Numbered from the stretch's first letter, positions 8,344 through 16,859 are shown. The stretch is 43,199 bases of DNA from Candidatus Stackebrandtia excrementipullorum (GCA_019113825.1 DXGR01000006.1:1-43199), one strand, 5' to 3'. Numbers and translations: made by a program. The notes: generated by a model from the letters alone, not told the origin.

Positions 8344-9309
8344 ATGGGACAGTATGCTGCGAAACCGAAAGTCGGCGCACCGGACAACGCCGAGTCAGGG
8401 AGCAGCACGTTGGGTTCGAATCACGGCAGCCCTACCGTTCGTCGGCGGCGACTCGGTACCCAGCTGCGCCACTACCGCAAAGTGCGCGGCATCACGGTGG
8501 ACGAAGTCGCCAACGAATTCGACGTTACGGCGTCGACGATCTATCGCATGGAGCTGGGTCGGGTCAAGGTAAGGGCCCGCGACATCGCCCTGTTCGCCCG
8601 TTTGTACGGTTTCGACGATGATCCACAGTTGATGAAAGAGCTGTCCTCTCTGGCTCGAGACGGCAGTAAACGCGGTTGGTGGGCGAAGTACGCCGACACG
8701 ATTGCGCCTCCCTACGCCACCTACATCGGCTTGGAGGAGGACGCGATCAGGCTGAGTGTCTATGATGGCCTGATCATCAACGGGTTGCTCCAGACCAATG
8801 ATTACGCCCGCGCCTCTTTCGACTTCGTCGATGTGGACTCCAAGCAGCACATGGAGCGACGTATTCAGTTGCGCATGGAGCGCCAGGAACGCATTTCGAA
8901 GCGTGAGTTGCAGATCTGGAACGTCATCGACGAGGCCGCGATCCGTCGCGTGGTCGGCGGCGCGACTGTCATGCGGGAACAGTTGGTGAAGCTGGTCGAG
9001 TTGGCCGAGCTGCCGAACGTGCGTATTCAGGTGTTGCCGTTCGCCGGCGGGGCGTATCCGGGGATGCTGGGCTCGTTCACACACATGGAGTTCGGCGACG
9101 GTGAGGACCCGGAAGACCCGGACCCCGAGCCCGACCCCACTTACCGGCACCCCGATGTCGTATACATCGAGGGGCACACCGGTGATGTGTACGAGGAAGA
9201 ACACACCGATCGCTTCAAAGCGGTTTTTGAGAACCTACAGGCCGCTGCGTTGAGCCCGACCATGTCGTTGGAGATGATCCGGTCGGAGATCGACCGGTTG
9301 AAGTCCTGA
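8344..9309 (+). CDS. XRE-family transcriptional regulator with DUF5753 domain
   Basis: 321 residues starting at ATG 8344, seven bases after AGGAGGG. After a 33-residue disordered start, residues about 36-92 form a helix-turn-helix (LGTQLRHYRKVRGITVDEVA, then TIYRMELGRVKVRARD). Residues about 110-315 match DUF5753 (WWAKYADTIAPPYATYIGLE ... LLQTNDYARA ... ELQIWNVIDEAAIRRVVGG ... IQVLPF). This architecture is highly expanded in actinobacteria, where members pair with small DUF397 proteins in developmental or antibiotic control. The DUF397 partner is next door, but convergent rather than in the usual tandem order. Confidence 0.92.
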   Translation: MGQYAAKPKVGAPDNAESGSSTLGSNHGSPTVRRRRLGTQLRHYRKVRGITVDEVANEFDVTASTIYRMELGRVKVRARDIALFARLYGFDDDPQLMKELSSLARDGSKRGWWAKYADTIAPPYATYIGLEEDAIRLSVYDGLIINGLLQTNDYARASFDFVDVDSKQHMERRIQLRMERQERISKRELQIWNVIDEAAIRRVVGGATVMREQLVKLVELAELPNVRIQVLPFAGGAYPGMLGSFTHMEFGDGEDPEDPDPEPDPTYRHPDVVYIEGHTGDVYEEEHTDRFKAVFENLQAAALSPTMSLEMIRSEIDRLKS

Positions 9310-9359
9310 GGTTCTCGCCGACAACGGGGTACGCCCCGGCAGGGACGCACCCCAGACGG

Positions 9360-9542
9360 CTAGCGGACGGAACTCCGGCTGATATTCAACAGTTCCGACC
9401 ACTGCCGACTGTCGGTGTGGAGTGTTGGGCCGGTGAGGTCCTTGGAATCGCGAACTTCGACTCCGGCTGCGGTCAATCGTGCCTCCACGCAGGCACCGTT
9501 GGCGCCGGAGCGGCTGCTTTTCCGCCAATTGTGATCGAGCAT
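9360..9542 (-). CDS. DUF397 domain protein
   Basis: A 60-residue protein from ATG 9542 with AGGTGG just upstream. The sequence WRKSSRSGANGACVEARLTA, VEVRDSKD and the late W-S-E-L segment is the standard DUF397 pattern (family of small partners of XRE-DUF5753 regulators). It lies tail to tail with the XRE gene, 50 bp apart, so the two are not cotranscribed. Function is inferred from the pairing. Confidence 0.88.
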   Translation of the reverse strand: MLDHNWRKSSRSGANGACVEARLTAAGVEVRDSKDLTGPTLHTDSRQWSELLNISRSSVR

Positions 9543-9776
9543 TTTTCCCACCTGTTTCGTTTGTTGCAAGGGTCTCTTGCACCAGTGAATATGACGCGCA
9601 TGTGCCGCGCCAGGAACCACCGTAAAGGTTCTACCGTCACCGCAGAGGCGAACGGAAATAGTGTCATGAGATTGACAGTTTGGTGGCGGGAAAAACAAGT
9701 GATCAATACATTGAGTAACGATCTTCGCGCATTCTGTAGTTAAATTCAGGTTTGAGTTCGGTGTAATGCTTGCATT

Positions 9777-9794
9777 CGTGAATATTGATTCACG
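9777..9794. promoter_or_regulatory. Inverted repeat CGTGAAT-N4-ATTCACG in an AT-rich spacer
   Basis: Two 7-bp arms flank ATTG. It sits in the AT-rich stretch (about 9620-9810) downstream of the CDF gene and about 235 bp upstream of the DUF397 start. It could be a weak terminator or an operator. I see no gene in 9543-9814. Confidence 0.3.
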
Positions 9795-9814
9795 GAGTAT
9801 CGATGAATTGATCA

Positions 9815-10723
9815 TCACCACGTGACGGAATCGCAGTGGCGGCTTGCGGCGTCCGGTTCGATTTGAAGGGTCGCGTGCTCGATTCCGAAATCGCGACGCA
9901 GACATTCCGATGCCTGGTGGAGAACCTGCGCGGGATCCGAGCCCTCGTCCAGTTTGAGGTGGGCGGAGGCGACCTCCATGCCGGAGGTCAACGTCCAAAC
10001 ATGCAGGTCGTGCACGTCGTTCACGCCGTCCAGTCGGCGTAGGCGGCGCCCGACCTCGGTGACGTCGATGTGGGGCGGGGCGGTTTGGAGAAGAATTCGC
10101 AGGGCGTCTCTGCCCAGGCGTGCGGCTCGGGGGAGGATGAACAGTGCCATGGCGATTGCGGTGATCGGGTCGGCGTACCACCAGCCCGTCGTCATGATCA
10201 CCACGGCCGCGATGATGACGCCGACGGACCCGAGGGTGTCGCCGAGGACCTCGAGATACGCCCCACGCACGTTGATGCTTTCGGCGGCGCCGGATTTGAG
10301 GACGAACAGCGACACCAGGTTGGCGACCAGTCCGACGACGGCGACGACGAGCATGGGGGACGTGGCGATCTCCGGTGGTTGGCCGAATCGTTGTGCCGAC
10401 TCGACGACGACCCAGACGGCGACGCCGAACAGTAGAAGGGTGTTGGCCAGTGCGGCGAGCACCTCCAGCCGATAGAGGCCGAAGGTGTGCACCGTGCGGG
10501 TGCGTGCGCGACCGACGGTGATGATCGCGGCCAGCGCCATGCCGATGCCCAGCGCATCGGTGGCCATGTGGCCGGCGTCGGACAGGAGCGCGAGGGAGTT
10601 GCTCGCCAGTCCCGCGACGACTTCGGCGATCATGACGGTGCAGGTGATGGCCAGCGCCACCCAGAGTCGGCCGCGGTGTTTTGCGCCCAGTGACGTTGCA
10701 CCGTGGTCGTGTCCGGCCCCCAT
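9815..10723 (-). CDS. Cation diffusion facilitator (CzcD-like Zn/Co/Cd exporter)
   Basis: This 302-residue protein has six membrane segments and exports divalent metal from the cytoplasm in exchange for protons. An N-terminal HDH motif is followed by SLALLSDAGHMATD, giving the first-site residues Asp49, His52 and Asp56. The second half-site reads YLEVLGDTLGSVG: Asp162 is kept, and the more usual His is Glu158. Residues about 215-295 form the cytoplasmic ferredoxin-like domain (VHDLHVWTLTSGMEVASAHL). The ATG has GAAGGG upstream. A 24-bp near-palindrome lies 35 bp before the start and suggests metal-responsive repression. No regulator gene is adjacent. Confidence 0.92.
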   Translation of the reverse strand: MGAGHDHGATSLGAKHRGRLWVALAITCTVMIAEVVAGLASNSLALLSDAGHMATDALGIGMALAAIITVGRARTRTVHTFGLYRLEVLAALANTLLLFGVAVWVVVESAQRFGQPPEIATSPMLVVAVVGLVANLVSLFVLKSGAAESINVRGAYLEVLGDTLGSVGVIIAAVVIMTTGWWYADPITAIAMALFILPRAARLGRDALRILLQTAPPHIDVTEVGRRLRRLDGVNDVHDLHVWTLTSGMEVASAHLKLDEGSDPAQVLHQASECLRRDFGIEHATLQIEPDAASRHCDSVTW

Positions 10724-10757
10724 GTTCGCCCTTCGTCGATGGTGTAGAGCGCGTCCG

Positions 10758-10781
10758 ATGCTATCATGCGCATGTCAGCAT
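10758..10781. promoter_or_regulatory. 24-bp near-palindromic operator upstream of the CDF exporter
   Basis: ATGCT-N2-CATGCGCATG-N2-AGCAT is symmetric except at the two 2-bp spacers. It lies 35 bp before the exporter start, in the promoter zone. The size and symmetry suit a dimeric metal sensor such as the ArsR/SmtB family; the regulator is not in the window. The rest of the 363-bp gap (10724-11086) shows no convincing gene. Confidence 0.5.
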
Positions 10782-11086
10782 GTATGGCGGGTTGGCGATC
10801 GGGGTAAACGTTCGACGTGCCTTTCGTGGAATCGTTTGCACCCTCTATATGTCCCACATTGGACGTCTGTGTCGGGATTGTGGGAGATGTAGACTTGCAT
10901 GCAGGCAGACTGGTTCCCCAGCCACTTTGGCGCCGTCTGGAGTTTTGTGCTTCGTGCAAATCCATGAGCGATCCCGGTAGGCGCTTGTGCATTCGTGGCG
11001 CGTTGCGATGCGTTTGTGGCCGTAGAGCGACGGCGCGGCAGAGGCTAATCCGGCGAATCGGGTGTACTACATAGCGGAGGTCAGGG

Positions 11087-11611
11087 ATGGATGTTGTGGT
11101 GAGCGTCGGAATCTGGTCCATAGTAGGAGTGGTAATTCTCGCAGCCATGACCGGAATGGTGATGGGATGGCTTGCCAAGCGACGGCGAGGTGCCGAAGCC
11201 GCATTGGCCGCATTCCAGGACGCGAATCGCTGGTGCGGTCTCCTTCACGGCCAGTTGCGTAGCCTTGGGCAAACCGATGACGCCGTGGCCGGTCGGGCCG
11301 TGGCCGACGCCATGGACAGTTACCGGAAGGCCGCGAACGCTCTCGAAACCGCTGGAAACGCGGAGGAATTCGACGAGGTCAGGAAGCATGCCACCGTCGG
11401 ATTGCGATACATCGGTGTCGCACGCGCTCGCCTCGGTCTCGTCGCCGGTCCGCAGGGCCCTCCTCCGCTGGCCACCGACGGACGTCCCATGTACGAAGCC
11501 GAGTACCGCGCCGTGCCGGACGCGACTCGGGCTCGAGCCGGCGACGACCGCTATGAACAGCCGAGCAAGGCTGCGGTCCCCGGGCTACGGGGCGCGACGG
11601 GCGGTAACTGA
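11087..11611 (+). CDS. Hypothetical single-pass membrane protein
   Basis: 174 residues from ATG 11087, with GGAGG at good spacing. Residues about 5-28 form one membrane helix followed by KRRR, predicting a short outside N-terminus and a cytoplasmic body. The body (about 32-125) is mostly helical, with an Ala-rich coiled-coil-like segment; the C-terminus is Pro/Arg-rich and disordered. I do not recognise a family. It ends 21 bp before the convergent holin-like gene, with a shared hairpin between them. Confidence 0.65.
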   Translation: MDVVVSVGIWSIVGVVILAAMTGMVMGWLAKRRRGAEAALAAFQDANRWCGLLHGQLRSLGQTDDAVAGRAVADAMDSYRKAANALETAGNAEEFDEVRKHATVGLRYIGVARARLGLVAGPQGPPPLATDGRPMYEAEYRAVPDATRARAGDDRYEQPSKAAVPGLRGATGGN

Positions 11612-11613
11612 GA

Positions 11614-11653
11614 CCGGATGCGTCACGCGGGATCACTCCCGTGCCGCATCCGG
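11614..11653. terminator. Bidirectional hairpin between convergent genes
   Basis: Outer arms CCGGATGCG (11614-11622) and CGCATCCGG (11645-11653) pair perfectly. An inner stem CACG-GGA / TCCCGTG with a one-base bulge closes on a 4-nt loop. It begins 3 nt after the stop of the 11087 gene and covers the last codons of the holin-like gene. There is no U-tract. Confidence 0.6.
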
Positions 11654-12019
11654 CAGGGCCAGGCTCAGCAACCACGACACCACCGCCATGACGATGGCGC
11701 CCCAAAAGGCGGGCCAGAATCCGCCGATGCTGAATGGAATCGTGAACTGTTCGGCAAGCCAGCCGGTGAGTAGGAACAGTGCGGCGTTGACGACCAGCGC
11801 GAACAGTCCCAGGGTAAGCACATAAAAGGCGCAGCCCAGAACCTGTACCACCGGTTTGATGACCGCGTTGACGACACCGAAGATGAGCGCCACCAGTAGT
11901 AGCGTGCCGATGTTGCCCATGGTGGAGTCGCTGGATACCTCTATCCCGGACACCACCAGTGTGGTCACCCACAGGGCGATGGCGTTGATGACGAGCCGAA
12001 TGAGGAACTGCACGCTCAC
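11633..12019 (-). CDS. Phage-holin-4/YvlD-like small membrane protein
   Basis: 128 residues with four membrane segments. The pattern matches the Phage_holin_4_2 (YvlD) family: an LIRLVINAIALWVTTLVV start, GVVNAVIKPVV, LGLFALVVNAALFLLTGWL and a final GAIVMAVVSWLLS. Despite the name, chromosomal members are not lysis proteins and their role is unsettled. The start is GTG 12019 or the GTG two codons later; neither has a clear ribosome site. Confidence 0.8.
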   Translation of the reverse strand: MSVQFLIRLVINAIALWVTTLVVSGIEVSSDSTMGNIGTLLLVALIFGVVNAVIKPVVQVLGCAFYVLTLGLFALVVNAALFLLTGWLAEQFTIPFSIGGFWPAFWGAIVMAVVSWLLSLALPDAARE

Positions 12020-12145
12020 GATCGTGACAAAGTGAACCGTCGCAGGCCGACAATTGGCGCTCCTCGGTGTGGCGGAGCGGCTCCCGGGGCGCTATGCGTC
12101 GTGAAAGCCGTCCGTTGGGAGGTGGTCGCGTGTCGGCGGAGGGAA

Positions 12146-12179
12146 CAAAAACGGGCCCACCGTCGACACGCGGGCCCGT
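12146..12179 (-). terminator. Classic intrinsic terminator of the small membrane-protein gene
   Basis: Read on the minus strand, ACGGGCCC (12179-12172), a 13-nt loop and GGGCCCGT are followed by TTTTTG. It lies 17 bp after the stop of the 12196-12585 gene. It is one of the few U-tailed terminators here. Confidence 0.85.
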
Positions 12180-12195
12180 AACAAGACGGCGGCGG

Positions 12196-12585
12196 TTACT
12201 CGACGCACCAGGCCTTTGCTTCCCGGCTGGCAAGACAACCGACGATGACGAGGCTGAGAATTATGTTGATGGACGTCCCGACATCGGCTTGAGCACCCGT
12301 CATCAAAGTGATACCGGTCCAGACCAGGCCGATGATCGACAGGACCATCCCCGTGACCCGAGCCCAGTTGCGCCGGTTGCTCAGTTGCACGGCGATGATC
12401 GCGTTGAGGACGGCGCCCACCACCAGCAGCATCGTGCTGATGCCGAGCACGAGACGCAAATCGGCCGGTGCTTGGTCAACTATCGATCCCATGCCGGCCA
12501 TTGTGCAGACGACGATCGCACTGGCTCCCACGCTGATCCACAGGATCACTTGAGCCAGTGTGACTACTCCCGGTTTTCTATCCAT
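12196..12585 (-). CDS. Small four-helix membrane protein, hypothetical
   Basis: 129 residues from ATG 12585, chosen because GGAG lies 9 nt upstream; a longer reading adds an unlikely Arg/Cys-rich leader. Four hydrophobic segments lie at about residues 8-30, 44-66, 73-95 and 100-122. The loop LSNRRNWARVTGMVLSIIG between helices two and three is typical of small actinobacterial membrane proteins with an N-R-R-x-W-A-R motif. It ends with CLASREAKAWCVE. Function is unknown. Confidence 0.7.
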   Translation of the reverse strand: MDRKPGVVTLAQVILWISVGASAIVVCTMAGMGSIVDQAPADLRLVLGISTMLLVVGAVLNAIIAVQLSNRRNWARVTGMVLSIIGLVWTGITLMTGAQADVGTSINIILSLVIVGCLASREAKAWCVE

Positions 12586-12763
12586 GTGAGGTACTCCGTG
12601 TTGAAGGGTCGCGCACCTCTTCGGAGAGGCACGGGCACACACGGTAGTCAATGCGCGCAACACGAAGCACTGTGGGCGGGTGGGTCGGTCGTCGACCGAT
12701 CGCGCCACATCCGTCCACTGCGGCTATGAACTCGAGATCACCCCGGGTGAGGCTGTTTGCGGT

Positions 12764-13663
12764 TTAACCGAATCGACCGGTGATGTAGTCCTCGGTGCGT
12801 TGTTCCCCGGGATTGGTAAAGATTTTCTGGGTGTCGTCGAACTCCACCAACCGTCCATGGCGGACACCCGCGTCGTCGACCTCGGCGGTGAAGAACGACG
12901 TGTAGTGGCTAACCCGGGCCGCCTGCTGCATGTTGTGCGTAACGATCACGATCGTGTAGTTCTCGGCCAGATGGAACATCAGTTCCTCGATCTTGCCGGT
13001 CGCAATCGGGTCGAGAGCCGAACACGGTTCGTCCATGAGAATGACTTCGGGGTTGACCGCGATGGTTCGCGCGATGCACAGACGCTGCTGCTGTCCACCC
13101 GACAGGGCCAAACCGGACGTCTTGAGCTTGTCCTTGACCTCGTCCCACAGTGCCGCGCCCGTGAGCGCCTCCTCGACGATCGAATCGAGCTCGGAGCGGC
13201 GCTTGACGCCGTTCAAACGGGGACCGTAGGCGATGTTGTCGTAGATGGACTTCGGGAACGGGTTCGGTTTCTGGAACACCATCCCGATGTGACGACGCAC
13301 TTGAATCGGGTCAACGGCCGACCCGTAGATGTCCTGGCCGTGATAGGTGATCCGTCCGCTGACCCGTGCCCCGGTGACGAGGTCGTTCATCCGGTTGAGT
13401 GCGCGCAAAACGGTCGACTTACCACAACCGGAGGGGCCGATCATCGCGGTGATCTGGTTGTGTCGAATGGGTAGCGATACGCCGCGGACGGCTTCGAAAT
13501 CACCGTAGAAGACGCTCACGTCTTCCAACTGCATCACTGCTTCGGCTTCGACGGCCGCGGGCCCGGCGCCCGCACCAAGGCCGGCGGTCGGTCGTACGGA
13601 GGTCTTGTCTGTCATCGTGGATACCTTGACTTCGTGGGTGAGGGAATCTGGTGTGGCGGTCAT
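12764..13663 (-). CDS. pstB: Phosphate ABC transporter ATP-binding protein PstB
   Basis: PstB hydrolyses ATP to drive phosphate import through PstCA. Motifs are Walker [10 protein letters not shown], the phosphate-family stretch ALNRMNDL, the Q-loop [16 protein letters not shown], signature [13 protein letters not shown], Walker [14 protein letters not shown] and [12 protein letters not shown]. The 299-residue reading from ATG 13663 (AAGGAG 8 nt upstream, overlapping the pstA stop region) has about 40 residues before the domain, more than usual; an internal ATG at residue 17 is possible. It is last in the pst cluster, 2 bp after pstA. Confidence 0.95.
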   Translation of the reverse strand: MTATPDSLTHEVKVSTMTDKTSVRPTAGLGAGAGPAAVEAEAVMQLEDVSVFYGDFEAVRGVSLPIRHNQITAMIGPSGCGKSTVLRALNRMNDLVTGARVSGRITYHGQDIYGSAVDPIQVRRHIGMVFQKPNPFPKSIYDNIAYGPRLNGVKRRSELDSIVEEALTGAALWDEVKDKLKTSGLALSGGQQQRLCIARTIAVNPEVILMDEPCSALDPIATGKIEELMFHLAENYTIVIVTHNMQQAARVSHYTSFFTAEVDDAGVRHGRLVEFDDTQKIFTNPGEQRTEDYITGRFG

Positions 13664-13665
13664 GG

Positions 13666-14583
13666 TTAACGCTCCTTAAGCGCGAAACGAGCGGCGATGA
13701 AGCGCGCGACGATGGTGAACAACAGAACGATGGCGATCAGGGTCAGCGCAGCTCCCCACGCCCGCTCCTGCGCTCCCTCGAACGTCAATGTCGCGTTGCG
13801 GTAGATCTGGGCGGCCAACGTCGTGTTGCCTCCGCTGAACGGGTCGGGGTTGGCGCTGAAGATAATCCCGACGGTGACGATGATGGGTGCGGTTTCCCCG
13901 GCGGCACGTGCGATCGCCAGTAGAGAACCACTCGTGATGCCCGAGATGGCCGAAGGCAGGACGACGGTGACGATGGTGCGCCACTTTCGGGCGCCCAGCG
14001 CGGCCGATGCCTGACGAAGTTCATCCGGGACCAGCCTCAGCATCTCTTCGCTGGAACGGATGACGATCGGCAACATGAGACAGGCCAGCGCCAGCGAACC
14101 ACCGAAACCGTTCTTCTCACCGATGGCGAGAACCCAGGTCACATAGATGAACAGGCCCATGACGATGGACGGCACCCCGGTCATCACATCGGCCATCGTC
14201 CGGATGAACCGGGCCAACGTCGTGGTCCTTCCGTACTCGTTGAGGTAGATGGCACCGAGGACACCCAGCGGGATCGCCAGAAGCGCCGCCATACCGGTGA
14301 TGACGAGGGTCCCGACAACCGCGGCCCCCATGCCCGGGCCCACCCGCCGATAGTTGCGTGGAATGTCGGCGGTCAAGAACTCCCAGCTCATGACGCCGCC
14401 GCCACGACTGACAACCTCGAAGACCACGAGCCCCAAGGGAAGGACCGCGAGGACGATACAGGCGGTGATGACAAGCATCATGCCGCGGTTGGCGAGACGT
14501 CGCCGCAGAGACAGCGACTGTGTACTGAGGTCCGGTGGTTCTCCGGTCCGGGTGCGACGCGGGGGCGAGGTGGTGGCGGTCAT
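13666..14583 (-). CDS. pstA: Phosphate ABC transporter permease PstA
   Basis: This membrane subunit pairs with PstC to form the phosphate channel. The start at ATG 14583 is supported by AAGGGAG and by the ATGA overlap with the pstC stop, giving 305 residues. A disordered 25-residue N-terminus precedes six membrane segments. The PstA pattern includes the YLNEYGR loop, [18 protein letters not shown] and the EAA-type loop ([20 protein letters not shown]) that contacts PstB. Coupling to pstC and pstB suggests equal stoichiometry. Confidence 0.94.
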   Translation of the reverse strand: MTATTSPPRRTRTGEPPDLSTQSLSLRRRLANRGMMLVITACIVLAVLPLGLVVFEVVSRGGGVMSWEFLTADIPRNYRRVGPGMGAAVVGTLVITGMAALLAIPLGVLGAIYLNEYGRTTTLARFIRTMADVMTGVPSIVMGLFIYVTWVLAIGEKNGFGGSLALACLMLPIVIRSSEEMLRLVPDELRQASAALGARKWRTIVTVVLPSAISGITSGSLLAIARAAGETAPIIVTVGIIFSANPDPFSGGNTTLAAQIYRNATLTFEGAQERAWGAALTLIAIVLLFTIVARFIAARFALKER

Positions 14584-15563
14584 GCGCCGGCTCCCTTCAT
14601 GCGGATCTCCGCGCGACGCACGATGATGCGGGCCGCGTAGTTGATGATCACGGTGATGGCGAACAAGACGACACCGATTCCGATCAGCGCGTTGGTGTGG
14701 AGCCCACTGGATTCGCCCCACTGCTGGGCGATCACGGCGGCCATGGAGTTACCGGAGGCAAACAGATTGGCGACGATCTGAGTGGAACCGCCGATGACGA
14801 GGGTGACGGCGATGGTCTCGCCCATGGCGCGACCGAGGCCGAGCATCGCGCCGCCGACCAGGCCACCGAAACTGTGGGGGAAGACCGCTCCCTTGATCAT
14901 TTCCCATCGCGTCGCGCCCAGTGCGTAGGCGGCCTGCTTGTCCGCCAACGGAACGGTGTCGAACACCTCGCGGCTGATCGAGGTGATGATGGGGATCACC
15001 ATAACCGCGAGAATGAGCCCGGCCGTGGTGAACGTGTTCCCGTTGACGGCCGGGCCGAAGACCGTACCCAGGACGGGTACATCGGCCACCAGATTGTGAA
15101 TCCACTGGTAGACGGGGAGTATTGCCGGGCCGATCACGAGTACACCGACCAGGCCGAACACGACCGACGGCACCGCCGCGAGCAGGTCGATGACGGTAAC
15201 CGCGGGGGCTTTCAGCCACCGCGGCGCCAACTCGGTGAGAAACAGTGCGATTCCGATCGACAGCGGGACCGCAATCAACAGGCCGATCAGTGAGGAGACC
15301 GCTGTTCCGTAGAAGAACGTCAGTGTCCCGAATACGGCGGCGTTGGGATCGTTAGGGGCCCAGCGATGCCCGAAGATGAAATCCAACCCCGAGTATTGAA
15401 AGACCGGAAGTGCTTCGAGCCCGGTACTGACGAGGATCAAGGCGAGGACCGCCAGGACCAACAATCCGGCACCGAACACGACCGCACTGAATCCCTGGTC
15501 CATCCGTCGTCCCCGGCCCGGGGTCGTCACATCGGCCGGAGGGCGGTTGTCTAGCTGTGTCAC
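14580..15563 (-). CDS. pstC: Phosphate ABC transporter permease PstC
   Basis: 327 residues from GTG 15563 with TCGGAG 7 nt upstream. Six membrane segments follow a roughly 25-residue cytoplasmic tail. PstC hallmarks are the ALFLTELAPRWLKAP region, DLLAAVPSVVFGLVG, the EAA-type loop (FDTVPLADKQAAYALGATRW) and LGLGRAMGETIAVTLVIGG. Its stop overlaps the pstA start by 4 bp. A 13-bp hairpin in the 78-bp gap to pstS probably lowers its expression relative to pstS. Confidence 0.94.
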   Translation of the reverse strand: MTQLDNRPPADVTTPGRGRRMDQGFSAVVFGAGLLVLAVLALILVSTGLEALPVFQYSGLDFIFGHRWAPNDPNAAVFGTLTFFYGTAVSSLIGLLIAVPLSIGIALFLTELAPRWLKAPAVTVIDLLAAVPSVVFGLVGVLVIGPAILPVYQWIHNLVADVPVLGTVFGPAVNGNTFTTAGLILAVMVIPIITSISREVFDTVPLADKQAAYALGATRWEMIKGAVFPHSFGGLVGGAMLGLGRAMGETIAVTLVIGGSTQIVANLFASGNSMAAVIAQQWGESSGLHTNALIGIGVVLFAITVIINYAARIIVRRAEIRMKGAGA

Positions 15564-15588
15564 GGAAGACTCCGATAAGACGGCCGTA

Positions 15589-15618
15589 CCGCTCCGGCCA
15601 CTGTGGTGGCCGAAGCGG
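15589..15618 (-). terminator. Intercistronic hairpin between pstS and pstC
   Basis: On the minus strand the arms CCGCTTCGGCCAC and GTGGCCGGAGCGG form a 13-bp stem (one U-G pair) with a 4-nt loop, 23 bp after the pstS stop. There is no strong U-tract. It is likely a partial attenuator or a 3' stabiliser that lets the binding protein be made in excess over the membrane subunits. Confidence 0.6.
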
Positions 15619-15641
15619 TCGGGTGGTGGAAGAGGATCAAC

Positions 15642-16697
15642 TCAACTCTCGATCTTGTCCAGCTGGGCCAGCGCCTGCTCCTGAAGCGACGCCGGCAGCG
15701 GCGCGAAGAGTTCCGCCTCGGCGAGGTCTTGGCCGTCGGTCAGCAGCCAGGTCACGAAGCCCTTGACCAGTTCGGCAACCTGCGGGTCGTCGTAGGAGGC
15801 CTTGACGATCAGATAGGTCGGAGCGGTGATCGGGTACGCTTCGGCTCCCGCGGCGTTGAGCGGGTTGTACGAGAGGTCCTCGTTGATCTCGGCACCGTCC
15901 AGACCGGCGGTGGTGCCGGCGATGGTCGGAAGGACGAACTCCCCGTCGAGGTTCTCGACGGCGGCGAAGACGAGGCCGCTTCCTTCTGCGTCGGCGAGGT
16001 CGACGTACCCGATGGCACCCTCGGTCTGCTGGATCACCTGGGCGACCCCGGTGTTCTTCTCCGCGCCCTGAGAACCGGTCGGCCACTCGACGACGTCACC
16101 GGACCCGAGGTTCCACGACTCGGTGGCCTCGTCAAGGAACGTCGTGAAGTTGCTGGTCGTACCGGAACCGTCGGAGCGGTGTGCGATCGTAATCGCGGTG
16201 GCGGGCAGTTCCACGTCCGGGTTGGTCTCTGCGATGGCGGGGTCGTCCCACGTGGTGATGTCACCTTGGAAGATCTGTGCGACCACTTCCTGACCCAGTT
16301 GCAGGTCGGGAGCCTCGGGCAGGTTGTACGAGATCGTGATCGGCGCGGCGACGGTCGGAATGTAGTAGAACGAACCCGGCTCGAGCGGGTCGTCCTCTCC
16401 GACGAGGCTGTCGGTGCCGGCGAAGTCGACGAGGTTTTCGCCGAACTCCTTCTTGCCGGTGGACGAACCCGTGGCGTTGTAGTTGATGACGACCTCGGGT
16501 GCGACCTCGGCGTAGGCCTCGATCGCCACCTGGTAGTAGGCGTCGGGGAAGCTCGCGCCGGAGGCGGTCAGCTCACCGGAAAGGTCGCTGGTGCCCGCGT
16601 TGCCGTCGGGGTCGGAGCCACCGCACGCGGCCACACCGAGGGCGAGGGCGCTGGCAGCCAGAAGAGGCAGGACTTTGCCTCGCACGTTTACAGTCAC
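15642..16697 (-). CDS. pstS: Phosphate-binding lipoprotein PstS
   Basis: This 351-residue high-affinity phosphate receptor is anchored outside the membrane. A basic start and hydrophobic stretch end in the lipobox GVAACGG (Cys25). Phosphate-site motifs are LTASGASFPDAYYQ, NYNATGSSTGKKEFG, FAGTDSLVGEDD and HRSDGSGTTSNFTTFL. It feeds PstCAB, encoded downstream. A PHO-box-like direct repeat lies 100 bp upstream, so induction under phosphate starvation by a PhoP-type regulator is likely. Confidence 0.95.
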   Translation of the reverse strand: MTVNVRGKVLPLLAASALALGVAACGGSDPDGNAGTSDLSGELTASGASFPDAYYQVAIEAYAEVAPEVVINYNATGSSTGKKEFGENLVDFAGTDSLVGEDDPLEPGSFYYIPTVAAPITISYNLPEAPDLQLGQEVVAQIFQGDITTWDDPAIAETNPDVELPATAITIAHRSDGSGTTSNFTTFLDEATESWNLGSGDVVEWPTGSQGAEKNTGVAQVIQQTEGAIGYVDLADAEGSGLVFAAVENLDGEFVLPTIAGTTAGLDGAEINEDLSYNPLNAAGAEAYPITAPTYLIVKASYDDPQVAELVKGFVTWLLTDGQDLAEAELFAPLPASLQEQALAQLDKIES

Positions 16698-16796
16698 TGT
16701 AGGTCTCTACTCCAGGTTCGGCCGGTTTGCCACCGGACGTTTCAGTGGATTCACCAGCCATGTAAGTCGGAGCCGGTGTGCGGGTAGAGACACTCA

Positions 16797-16814
16797 GGTG
16801 AACGGTAGATGAAC
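16797..16814 (-). promoter_or_regulatory. PHO-box-like direct repeat upstream of pstS
   Basis: On the minus strand, GTTCATC (16814-16808) and GTTCACC (16803-16797) repeat with an 11-nt period. That is the unit length and sequence of the actinobacterial PhoP box (GTTCACC family). It lies about 100 bp before the pstS start and points toward it. Confidence 0.6.
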
Positions 16815-16859
16815 GACGTGACGCGGTTGCGACACGGGCGCACCCAAGCGACCGGTTTG

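Noticed and set aside
11633-12019. Prophage remnant because of the holin-like protein
   Set aside because: The YvlD/Phage_holin_4_2 family is common on chromosomes, and no other phage gene is near.
14535-15293. Long plus-strand open frame over pstC/pstA
   Set aside because: Its His/Asp/Gly-rich composition is that of an antisense shadow of high-GC genes; the minus-strand pst genes are unambiguous.
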